A stretch of DNA of 64,000 bases from Chloroflexota bacterium. GTDB taxonomy: Bacteria; Chloroflexota; UBA11872. The notes beneath the pieces were generated by a model. It ran no database searches, had not been told where the DNA came from, and saw nothing but the letters and a program-made list of their open reading frames with translations. Below, piece by piece: positions 56,916 through 63,984 of this stretch (its first letter is position 1; each line of letters begins with the position of its first letter). The stretch spans positions 56,078 through 120,077 of the forward strand of contig JAJDVX010000035.1 in assembly GCA_022825895.1 (NCBI GenBank). Direction: 5' to 3'. The translations under genes and the position numbers were made by a program.

Positions 56916-58072
56916 TGCCGTCGGATCACGAACTCATTGATCGATTGCTCCATGAAGAAGAGGGAACGGCCCTTGACTTCAAGCGAGACCAGTACCCATT
57001 TGATGGTGAAAACGACCGAACGAAAAGTGAGTTACTGAAGGACGTCCTCGCCTTTGCAAACTCGTGGCGACGATCAGCAGCCTACATACTCATCGGGGTA
57101 GAAGAAGTCCGAGGCCAGCGCTGCAGGGCAGTTGGAGTCAGTGTGCATCTGGATGACGCACGACTTCAGCAGTTCGTAACATCAAAAACCAATCGACCAG
57201 TGGATTTCCAATACCGCCAAGCACTGTTTGAAGGTGTTGAAATTGGAATTCTCGAGATACCAGAGCAAGACCGCCCAACGTATCTGAATCGTGCGTACGG
57301 GAAGTTGGACAAGGACGTTGTCTATTTAAGACGGGGCAGTTCCACCGTGAAGGCTCGGCCCGACGAGATCGCCAGGATGGGTGCTGTCGTAGCCGGAAAA
57401 ACACAGAGTGAATCTCCTGAACTCTCCATTGAGTGGACGGACCTAGAGAGCAAGACTCTTCTGCCATCACCAAGCAGCGTCAAGTCTGTAATCCTTGACC
57501 CACGGTTAGACTACGGTACGTTCAGTCCTGGACCTAGGACTACGGATAGACTGTTCAGCGTAGATGTTCTGGACGTACATCGCAATCGGGATTACTCTCG
57601 AGAGGTTATAGACTACACGTATGACATGTCTTTTCTAACTCCTCTAGGATTGCGCATTCGCAACAAGAGCGGTGTCGCAGTTCGACGTGTCCTTTTCGTC
57701 GGATCAGTTGCCAAGATCCCTGGAACCGTGATTCATGAGGGATTAATTGAACCCAGTCTATATAGGTTTATCAGCACTCCTGTTGATGCCATTGATAATC
57801 GGGAAGTAAATCCCCGTATAGATGAAAATAGTGATCGCTGGGATATCGAAATTGACTTTGGCGACATTCGTCCTCGCGATGAAATCTGGATAACTCGGCC
57901 GATCCTGTTTGGATCTGATAAACCTGGTACCATCCGACTGGAAGGTGAATTACGCGGCGACAATATACGAGATCCAATTACATGTGAATTGGCTATCGAA
58001 GTCGAAGTAGAGCGGCGAGAAATGCTCATGAGTGATGTAGCTCCATACTTGCGCGTAGGCTGGAACGAGTGA
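56915..58072 (+). CDS. AlbA_2/Schlafen-type domain protein
   Basis: 385 residues from GTG 56915, sharing one base with the restriction-modification stop. The N-terminal 150 residues fit the AlbA_2 (Schlafen AlbA_2, divergent AAA-4) domain: EEEGTALDFKRDQYPF with the Glu-Phe-Lys-like core, LLKDVLAFANSWRRSAAYIL and IGVEEV, then VVYLRRGSSTVKARPDEIAR. Residues about 165-385 are a beta-rich second domain (TPLGLRIRNKSGVAVRRVL, GTIRLEGELRG) with no family I recognise. AlbA_2 proteins occur as regulators or effectors in defence loci. Base composition is clearly more A+T-rich than the housekeeping genes. Confidence 0.78.
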   Translation: MPSDHELIDRLLHEEEGTALDFKRDQYPFDGENDRTKSELLKDVLAFANSWRRSAAYILIGVEEVRGQRCRAVGVSVHLDDARLQQFVTSKTNRPVDFQYRQALFEGVEIGILEIPEQDRPTYLNRAYGKLDKDVVYLRRGSSTVKARPDEIARMGAVVAGKTQSESPELSIEWTDLESKTLLPSPSSVKSVILDPRLDYGTFSPGPRTTDRLFSVDVLDVHRNRDYSREVIDYTYDMSFLTPLGLRIRNKSGVAVRRVLFVGSVAKIPGTVIHEGLIEPSLYRFISTPVDAIDNREVNPRIDENSDRWDIEIDFGDIRPRDEIWITRPILFGSDKPGTIRLEGELRGDNIRDPITCELAIEVEVERREMLMSDVAPYLRVGWNE

Positions 58073-58220
58073 TCTGCATTCTGTGGAGAGCCCGGAACCT
58101 TGGATCGCAGTTGAGTGTGTCAAAGTAGCCGGACGTGAAAGTCGGCCCGACCGCAACGACGTGATGTTGAGAGAGTGACTCCTCTTGCGTGCGGATGTTC
58201 TCGTCAATTTACACGAGGTC

Positions 58221-58323
58221 TTCCTGACCTGCCGTCCGAGAAGACCTCGATGTTTAGGCGAAATGCATGAAGACTCCGAAGTTCTCTATGACCGACGCGA
58301 CGGCTAACTACCGAAGCGCTTGA
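58221..58323 (+). pseudogene. Remnant of an MNT-HEPN gene junction
   Basis: The frame ending TAA 58307 reads EMHEDSEVLYDRRDG, matching the end of the intact MNT protein (RMLEDSEVLYDRPAA). The overlapping ATG 58288 gives MTDATANYRSA then a stop, resembling the start of the intact HEPN protein (MTDPQPELSWYAKA). About 28 bases at the junction are nearly identical to 52322-52350. The rest of both genes is gone. It ends inside the convergent gene at 58308. Confidence 0.6.
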
Positions 58324-58781
58324 GTCAATCTTGAGCCGCACTTCAGAAGTCGCGGAGTCTCACGCATGCCACGAAAGCTCACCTTGTTGTGGCGCCTCCG
58401 CAACCTGGTCCAATCAGCCTTGTGGATGCTTCCCCCATAGACTGCGATTGGTCGGAAATTGACGGCGACGCCTGCGGGAACAATATGCTCTGCGGCTCTA
58501 GATCCTGATCGTAGCTGCTCTACAAACTTGCCGACTTGAAAGCGACTACTTGACAACTCCATCGGAGCCAGACGTCCAGCACCTGAACTTTCTTCCACTA
58601 CCACCAGGTAGTCACACCGCCGGTTCGGTGGTGGGAGCGGGGAGCCTGGTGCGTCCAGGTCAATGATCACCCGGCTGGCTGGCGCACCATCCAGGGATAC
58701 GCCACAGCCTTCCTTGCTAATGCCTTTGGCGATGCATCCGTCGTCCACGCGCTCGCGGACTCGTTGGACGAATCCGCTCAC
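58308..58781 (-). CDS. Small partner protein of the AAA ATPase, possible degenerate PD-(D/E)XK nuclease
   Basis: 157 residues from GTG 58781, overlapping the ATPase stop as GTGA. The frame is open further upstream but only antiparallel to ATPase coding. Residues read RRCDYLVVVEESSGAG, then APMELSSSRFQVGKFVEQLR, then VNFRPIAVYGGSIHKADWTR and NKVSFRGMRETPRLLKCGS. A CDYLV strand followed by an ExK strand and a QL helix is a PD-(D/E)XK-like pattern. Here the residue expected to be Lys after MEL is Ser. Tight coupling to an AAA ATPase recalls two-gene defence systems. Family not recognised. Confidence 0.68.
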   Translation of the reverse strand: MSGFVQRVRERVDDGCIAKGISKEGCGVSLDGAPASRVIIDLDAPGSPLPPPNRRCDYLVVVEESSGAGRLAPMELSSSRFQVGKFVEQLRSGSRAAEHIVPAGVAVNFRPIAVYGGSIHKADWTRLRRRHNKVSFRGMRETPRLLKCGSRLTQALR

Positions 58782-60415
58782 TCGGCCTCCCCAAGCCGGC
58801 TGACTATCTCGGCCCAGTCGTTGTGCATCGCCCGGGCCACCTCTTCGAAGTCGGTCGGATAAAGGCCTGACTCCTCGTCCAGACCAATCTCGCTGACCGT
58901 GGAACCCTCGCCGTTCGGGTCCGGCTTGAAGAACCAGGCCCCGACCTGGCTGGCATCCAGCGCCACGTCGCCTCCGGCGATCCCCTCTCGCTCCCCTTCC
59001 GGTAGCGTCGACGCACGCACCACGTTGGCCAACTCTTGCAGCACCCACTCGCTGTGCGTCGTCACAATCACTCGAATCCCGGCCCGCACCAGCCCCGCAA
59101 GCTGCCTCGTGAACTCCACCTGCATGGCCGGGTGCAAATGCGACTCCGGCTCTTCGATGATGAGAACGTCCTCCGGTTCGACGAGATGCCGCAGGTACAA
59201 CACCACGGGTGCAAGTTCCGAGACCATCGACGATGCTCGCATGAGTGGCAGAGACTCACGCCAGCCATCCGGGTGATAGTTGAAACTCGGATAACCGCCT
59301 TCAGAAGCTTCCTTGTGAATTGCCCCTCTAAGAAGGATTTCTTCTAGACTTCTAGCCAACCTAGTACTTGTAGGTGGTATACGATCCTGTAGCCTTGACG
59401 ACAAGCGTCGCTGATCACTACTCATCTCGATCAACTGGCTGAGAAAATCAGCCAGCACGCCAGATAGTATAGGGATGCTGGCCGATGTGCGAAGGCCTGC
59501 AGTCGCGGCATTCTGTACTAGGGTGCTCACCACAACTTGGTGGCTGTGCATCACTCCCGTACGATCGGCCGGCAGATAATATACGCTGCGATAAAGTGGA
59601 CTGAGTAGCAAGCTAAAGAGCTCCTCAGATACTTGGGATAGCGCATAGCTCACATCTTCACTATCAATGCCGTCAGCCGAGAACATCTGTCTGATATAGA
59701 GTGACACGTTGCTGGAATTGACAAGCTTGAACATTTCGCTTGATAGCGATTTATAGCCAGTAACATATCCCGACAAACCAACTCCATCCTCTTCTACTGC
59801 AATCCAAGATTCAACTATTCCTGCGTCGATCGGTCGGGGCACAGAGATTCTAATGCTTGAACTCGACAGGGAGCTACCGTGTCGTATCAAAAGAGCAACA
59901 TCGTCCACGCCAAAGCAGCGTTCAATCTCGCCCTTAACATAATCTCCCAGTCCGCCAGCTCGCTCGAAGGCACTGCGGAAGTGCGCATCTACGTCTTGAG
60001 GCAGTGGGCGCAATGAGAAATGCTGTGTCAAGGTCAACTCGCGTTCAACATCTGAGCCAATATCAATTGGCAAATCAGGCTGATTCCTTGAATTAGACTG
60101 GTTCTGAAGCCAAGTTCTAAAACTCTCTAGCATCTCTATAATGTCGTCGTCGGCCTCTTGCGATGGACTATGTGAATCTCCCATAAACTTCCGGCGAAGA
60201 CGAGGATGTACTGCATATGGATGAACACGCCTGTCGCCAAAGCACTGATGCAACGCATACACCAGGATCGCCAAATAGGATTTGCCCGTGTTGCTCGGAC
60301 CGATGAAAACCGTAAGCGGCCGCAGGTCCACACTGGCCTTGGCAATTGGTCCGAAGTCTTCAACGCACAGGCGGTATTCGCCGGGAAACTCGCGGCCCGC
60401 GTTCTCCGTATCCAC
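58778..60415 (-). CDS. AAA family ATPase (OLD/RecF-like, SMC-type), probable defence protein
   Basis: 545 residues from GTG 60415 with CCTGAGGTAG upstream. Walker A FIGPSNTGKSYLAIL near residue 40, signature region and Walker B DVLIIEEPESHLHPAMQVEF, and the sensor IVTTHSEWVLQELANV. This is the layout of AAA_15/AAA_21 ATPases found in OLD, Septu, retron and related antiviral systems. The middle 250 residues are unusually A+T-rich in DNA and variable. There is no TOPRIM nuclease domain, so the effector activity is probably in the coupled downstream gene. Confidence 0.85.
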   Translation of the reverse strand: MDTENAGREFPGEYRLCVEDFGPIAKASVDLRPLTVFIGPSNTGKSYLAILVYALHQCFGDRRVHPYAVHPRLRRKFMGDSHSPSQEADDDIIEMLESFRTWLQNQSNSRNQPDLPIDIGSDVERELTLTQHFSLRPLPQDVDAHFRSAFERAGGLGDYVKGEIERCFGVDDVALLIRHGSSLSSSSIRISVPRPIDAGIVESWIAVEEDGVGLSGYVTGYKSLSSEMFKLVNSSNVSLYIRQMFSADGIDSEDVSYALSQVSEELFSLLLSPLYRSVYYLPADRTGVMHSHQVVVSTLVQNAATAGLRTSASIPILSGVLADFLSQLIEMSSDQRRLSSRLQDRIPPTSTRLARSLEEILLRGAIHKEASEGGYPSFNYHPDGWRESLPLMRASSMVSELAPVVLYLRHLVEPEDVLIIEEPESHLHPAMQVEFTRQLAGLVRAGIRVIVTTHSEWVLQELANVVRASTLPEGEREGIAGGDVALDASQVGAWFFKPDPNGEGSTVSEIGLDEESGLYPTDFEEVARAMHNDWAEIVSRLGEAE

Positions 60416-60547
60416 CGCTACCTCAGGACTGGCGCTGACAAAAGAACGTGGCCAGGGGGACGAATCCCACGGGTCTGCTAGCTGTGACCCTCCTGGCCAT
60501 GATCAAGTATACCGCCGACACCCGGCCCCAGCGTCCGGTGGCCCCGT

Positions 60548-60820
60548 TCAGCCCCCGACCCCAGGCCCGAGAATCTGGTTGACGGCAATAGCAACCCCTG
60601 CCGCTGCGGCTGCCCCGGCCACCACCAGCCCCGCAACCCACTTGATCAGCCGCGCCTCCCGAGCGTGAAGTTCGGCCTTCAACTCGCCAAACTCAGCCTT
60701 CAACTCGGCTCGCAGTGAGTGAATGTCCGCTTTCGTCGCAAACGTCGGCAGCGTGGACTCGATCGCCGTCAAGCGTCGCTCGATGTCGAGCGCGGACAAA
60801 TCGGCCGTCATCGGTTGCAC
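60548..60820 (-). CDS. Small DUF1640-like coiled-coil protein with membrane anchor
   Basis: 90 residues from GTG 60820 (ATG 60811 is possible). RRLTAIESTLPTFATKADIH, then LRAELKAEFGELKAELHARE form a coiled coil. One transmembrane helix follows (WVAGLVVAGAAAAAGVAIAV). The ATKADxxxLRAEL phrase matches the gene at 16668. It precedes the three longer coiled-coil paralogues but is read in the opposite direction. Confidence 0.6.
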   Translation of the reverse strand: MQPMTADLSALDIERRLTAIESTLPTFATKADIHSLRAELKAEFGELKAELHAREARLIKWVAGLVVAGAAAAAGVAIAVNQILGPGVGG

Positions 60821-61134
60821 CGAACGCCGGTTCCCGTTCGGCTCTGGACCAGTTCTCGCACGTGGGCGCCCCTTCGCTGTATCGGCTAACCAGCCGACCC
60901 GATCTCATTCATCCCCGCTGCACGCACCGGGGCCGCCCCTTTTCCTGCCCCATTGTAGCCGTCGTCTCCCGTTCTCAGTGTCCGCTGAGAAACTGCCACG
61001 AGCCTGCCGAAGGGCTGCCCTCTTTCCTTTCCTTTCTCGCTTCTCACTACTCTCAGCTCACTCCTTCCTCAAGTGTTACGGTGTCCGAACCAGGGGCGGT
61101 TTCAATACACACGAATCACTGCTAGGAGCCGCCC
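60821..61134. other. Divergent intergenic region with leader repeat
   Basis: 313 bp between the small leftward gene and the first coiled-coil gene. It contains a GAGCCTGCCGAAGGG variant near 61000 and the leader repeat at 61043. No gene seen. Confidence 0.5.
61043..61075 (+). promoter_or_regulatory. Conserved leader/promoter-like repeat, copy 1
   Basis: CTCACTACTCTCAGCTCACT followed by CCTTCCTCAAGTG, about 60 bp before the GTG at 61135. It is followed by TGTTACGGT, of the form TGnTAnnnT (extended -10-like). No clear -35. The same block sits at the same distance from the next two paralogues. Confidence 0.4.
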
Positions 61135-61896
61135 GTGACCCCCGACATCATTGCCACCGTTGCCGTTGGCGTGACCCTTGCCGGCCTCATGGTCGCCATC
61201 TGGCGCGACGCCCGCGCCCACGCCAATCATGGCCTCGCCCAGGTGCGGGCGGAAATCCGCGACGTCCGAACGGAAGTTCGCGAAGGCATTGCCCAGCTTC
61301 GCGCCGAAAACCAGCACCATCGTCAGGACAACCGTGCCGACAACCAGAACCTGCGGGAGGAAGTCCGCGCGGACACTCAGGCCTTCCGGGAGCAAGTCCA
61401 CGCCAACTTTGCCCAGGTCCGCACCGACAGTCAGACCCTCCGCGAGGAAGTCCGCGCTGACACCCAGGCCTTTCGGGAGGAAGTCCACGCCAACTTCGCC
61501 CAGGTCCGCACCGACAGTCAGACTCTCCGCGAGGAAGTCCGCGCTGACACCGAGGCCTTCCGGGAGCAAGTCCACGCCAACTTTGCCCAGGTCCGCACCG
61601 ACAGTCAGACCCTCCGCGAGGAAGTCCGCGCGGACACCCAGGCCTTCCGCCAGGCAGTCCACGCCAGCTTTGCCCAGGTCCACGCGGACAACCAGAGCCT
61701 CCGGGATGAAGTCCGCAATGACATCCAGGTCACCCGGCAGGAAGTCCGTGCCGACCTGGCCGAAGTCAAGACCGACGTTTCCGGCCTCCGCACCGACGTG
61801 CAGTCGCTGAACGAGCGTCAGTCCCGCACCGAAGGCGTCATCCAGGGCCTCTTCACCACCCGCACCGACCCCAACCGCCGCACCGACGCCGCCTGA
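61135..61896 (+). CDS. Membrane-anchored coiled-coil repeat protein, paralogue 1
   Basis: 253 residues from GTG 61135 with TAGGAG nine bases upstream. The N-terminal helix IATVAVGVTLAGLMVAIWRD anchors it. A long charged coiled coil follows, with 11-residue periodicity (REEVRADTQAF, REQVHANFAQV). Four near-identical 29-residue units (87 bp) run from 61354. The C-terminal end RTEGVIQGLFTTRTDPNRR is shared with the next two genes. Function unknown; the layout resembles apolipoprotein-like or tropomyosin-like helical rods attached to the membrane. Confidence 0.75.
   Translation: MTPDIIATVAVGVTLAGLMVAIWRDARAHANHGLAQVRAEIRDVRTEVREGIAQLRAENQHHRQDNRADNQNLREEVRADTQAFREQVHANFAQVRTDSQTLREEVRADTQAFREEVHANFAQVRTDSQTLREEVRADTEAFREQVHANFAQVRTDSQTLREEVRADTQAFRQAVHASFAQVHADNQSLRDEVRNDIQVTRQEVRADLAEVKTDVSGLRTDVQSLNERQSRTEGVIQGLFTTRTDPNRRTDAA
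61354..61701 (+). repeat. Four 87-bp tandem repeats in coiled-coil paralogue 1
   Basis: Units start at 61354, 61441, 61528 and 61615, each beginning CG(C/G)GAGGAAGTCCGCG. The repeats differ at only a few bases until the last, which drifts. The period is exactly 29 codons, so copy number can change without loss of frame. Confidence 0.9.
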
Positions 61897-62070
61897 CCAA
61901 CCCGGACGCCAGCCGCGAGTGTTCGAGCTGATGCCGCCGCCGATCGGCCATGCCAACGCCGTGCCCGCACTCCACGTCCGGTTCCCACCCCAGAGCCACT
62001 CACACCCTCCATCCAACCCCTCCCTTCCCTCGCATCGCCCCGCCGACCTCTTTCCCATCCTTTCTCACTG

Positions 62071-62106
62071 CTCACTACTCTCAGCTCACGCCTTCCTCAA
62101 GTGCTA
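62071..62106 (+). promoter_or_regulatory. Conserved leader/promoter-like repeat, copy 2
   Basis: CTCACTACTCTCAGCTCACG then CCTTCCTCAAGTGCTA, followed by AGGT, about 63 bp upstream of ATG 62169. Part of a longer duplicated spacer that also shares AGAGCCACTCACACCCTCCA with the spacer after the second paralogue. Confidence 0.4.
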
Positions 62107-62168
62107 AGGTGACCCACGGGCGGACCGTGGCCTTGTAGACCTTCCCCTCGCACCCTCGGAGTCGCCCC

Positions 62169-62750
62169 ATGACCCCCGAACTCATCGCAATTCTGGCCGT
62201 CGGTGCCACGCTGATCGGCGTTGGCGTCACACTGATTGGGCTGCTGCTGGCCCTGTGGCGCGACGCGCGTGCCGACACCCAGGCGCTGCGCGAGGAAGTC
62301 CGCGCCGACCGCCAGAGCTTCCGAGCGGAGTCCCGGGCCGACCGGCAGAACCTCCGAGATGAACTCCAGGCCGACCGCCAGAGCTTCCGAGCGGAATCCC
62401 GGGCCGACCGGCAAAGCCTCCGAGAGGAACTCCAGGCCGACCGGCAGAGCCTCCGGGAGGAGTTCCAGGCTGATCGGCAGAGCTTCCGGGACGAAATCCG
62501 GACTGACTTTCAGACCCTTCGCGACGAAGTCCGCGCCGACTTTCAGACCTTTCGCGACGAAGCACGCGCCGAGATTCAGAGCTTTCGCGACGAAGTCCGC
62601 GCCGACTTTCAGACCCTGCGCGAGGAAGTCCGCGGAGACGTGGATGCCATTCGCAGGGACGTCCAGGCGCTCACCGAGCGCACGGCCCGCCTCGAAGGCG
62701 CCATCCAAGCCCTCTTCGCCGGCCGCGAACGCCACAACGACGCCGCCTGA
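62169..62750 (+). CDS. Membrane-anchored hendecad coiled-coil protein, paralogue 2
   Basis: 193 residues from ATG 62169. N-terminal helix AILAVGATLIGVGVTLIGLL. From about residue 40 it is an almost perfect chain of 11-residue units: REEVRADRQSF, RAESRADRQNL, RDELQADRQSF, RAESRADRQSL, REELQADRQSL and so on, about twelve in all. A pure hendecad gives a straight, right-handed coiled coil. The C-terminus RTARLEGAIQALFAGRERHN is shared with paralogue 3. Function unknown. Confidence 0.75.
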   Translation: MTPELIAILAVGATLIGVGVTLIGLLLALWRDARADTQALREEVRADRQSFRAESRADRQNLRDELQADRQSFRAESRADRQSLREELQADRQSLREEFQADRQSFRDEIRTDFQTLRDEVRADFQTFRDEARAEIQSFRDEVRADFQTLREEVRGDVDAIRRDVQALTERTARLEGAIQALFAGRERHNDAA

Positions 62751-62899
62751 CCAACCCGGACGCCAGCCGCGGGCGTTCAAGCCGACGCCGTCCCGGCACC
62801 CCGCGTCCAGTTCCTATCCCAGAGCCACTCACACCCTCCATCCAACCCCTCCCGTCCCGCGCATCGCCCCTCCGCCCTCTTTCGCCTCCTTTCTCACTG

Positions 62900-62935
62900 C
62901 TCACTACTCTCAGCTCACGCCTTCCTCAAGTGCTA
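62900..62935 (+). promoter_or_regulatory. Conserved leader/promoter-like repeat, copy 3
   Basis: CTCACTACTCTCAGCTCACG then CCTTCCTCAAGTGCTA, followed by GCCT, 58 bp before ATG 62993. Confidence 0.4.
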
Positions 62936-62992
62936 GCCTGCTCGCGGGCGGACCGTGACCCTATTGATCACCTTTCGCTTAGGAGCCGCCCT

Positions 62993-63352
62993 ATGACCCC
63001 CGAACTCATCGGAATCCTGGCCATGAGCGCGACCCTGGCCGGGCTGATTGTGGCCATCTGGCGCGACGGCCGCGCCCACACGGACCGGGGCTTGGCCGAA
63101 CTTCGCGCCGACAATCAGCGCTTGCGTGAGGAAGTCCGCGCCGAAAACCACGCGCTCCGCGCCGAATTCCAGAATTTCCGAGAAGAGGTCAACGCCGGCA
63201 ATCGCGCCCTCCGCGCCGAGGTCCACGCCGACAATCAGCGTCTGCGTCAGGACGTCCAAGCCCTTGCCGAGCGCACGGCCCGCCTCGAAGGCGCCATTCA
63301 GGGACTCTTCACCAACCGCACCGACCCCGACCGCCGCGACGACGCCGCCTGA
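62993..63352 (+). CDS. Membrane-anchored coiled-coil protein, paralogue 3 (short)
   Basis: 119 residues from ATG 62993 with TTAGGAG upstream. Membrane helix ILAMSATLAGLIVAIWRDGR is almost the same as in paralogue 1. The coiled coil is short (RADNQRLREEVRAENHALRA) and leads to the shared end RTARLEGAIQGLFTNRTDPD. It looks like a version of the same gene with fewer repeat units. Confidence 0.75.
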   Translation: MTPELIGILAMSATLAGLIVAIWRDGRAHTDRGLAELRADNQRLREEVRAENHALRAEFQNFREEVNAGNRALRAEVHADNQRLRQDVQALAERTARLEGAIQGLFTNRTDPDRRDDAA

Positions 63353-63984
63353 CCAACCCGTCCAGCGCCACCGTCGGCCACTACGCGGTCAAGGTCACCC
63401 TCGCACCGGCTCAGCCCTCCAACCCACTCCCCGCCGCCGATGCCCCGCTCGGGCCACTCCTCTCCACCGACCACTAACCACTAGCCACAAACTTCGTCCC
63501 CAAACCGCCAGCGCCAGCACTCCCCGCGTCCCCAAAACCACCAGCGCCAGCACTCCCCGCGTCCCCACCACAATCCGCTGCCCCAGCCCCTCCCACCCCA
63601 CGTCTCGTCCCTGCCCTGCTCTTGCCTCCATCGTACTCAGAGTGTAAACTATCTGCGTAAGCGTCGCAACCCTTCCCCAATGCCCACCATCCGCCTCCTC
63701 CTGGACCACCTCGCCTCCCTCATTTGGCTCTGGTCCTCTCGCCCTACCATCCACCCCCGCGCACCCACCCACACGCCGCCACAACTCAGCCGTCCGCCTG
63801 TCTTCCCCGGCTGGCGCCCGGTTTCCATCCCCCACCTCACCCCGGACACGACCAAAAGCACCCCGCCCCCCCCGCTGTCATCCCCCCCATCGCTGGCATC
63901 CACCCCAGCGCCCACGGCGCCCGAAAACCAGCAGAAATGCACCCCGCCCCGCCACAAGAGTTTTTTGGAAAGGAAAATATAAAC
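63353..63984. other. Non-coding, low-complexity spacer
   Basis: About 630 bp, strongly pyrimidine-rich, with Pro-rich translations in every frame and no convincing gene. Contains the 33-bp tandem repeat at 63508 and ends in a short A+T-rich stretch. Confidence 0.5.
63508..63567. repeat. Two 33-bp tandem repeats
   Basis: CCAGCGCCAGCACTCCCCGC followed by GTCCCCA occurs at 63508 and again at 63541. Confidence 0.8.

Noticed and set aside
60506..60511. TATACT as a -10 element for the ATPase gene (leftward)
   Set aside because: Good hexamer, but no -35-like sequence at a proper distance and about 90 bp from the start; too weak to list.
61354..61701. Regularly spaced repeats as a CRISPR array
   Set aside because: The repeats are contiguous 87-bp coding units with no unique spacers and lie in one open frame.
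63680..63982. Possible 100-residue protein
   Set aside because: Pro/Ser/Thr low complexity from pyrimidine-rich DNA, no ribosome-binding site, no pattern; a frame on the other strand is equally open.
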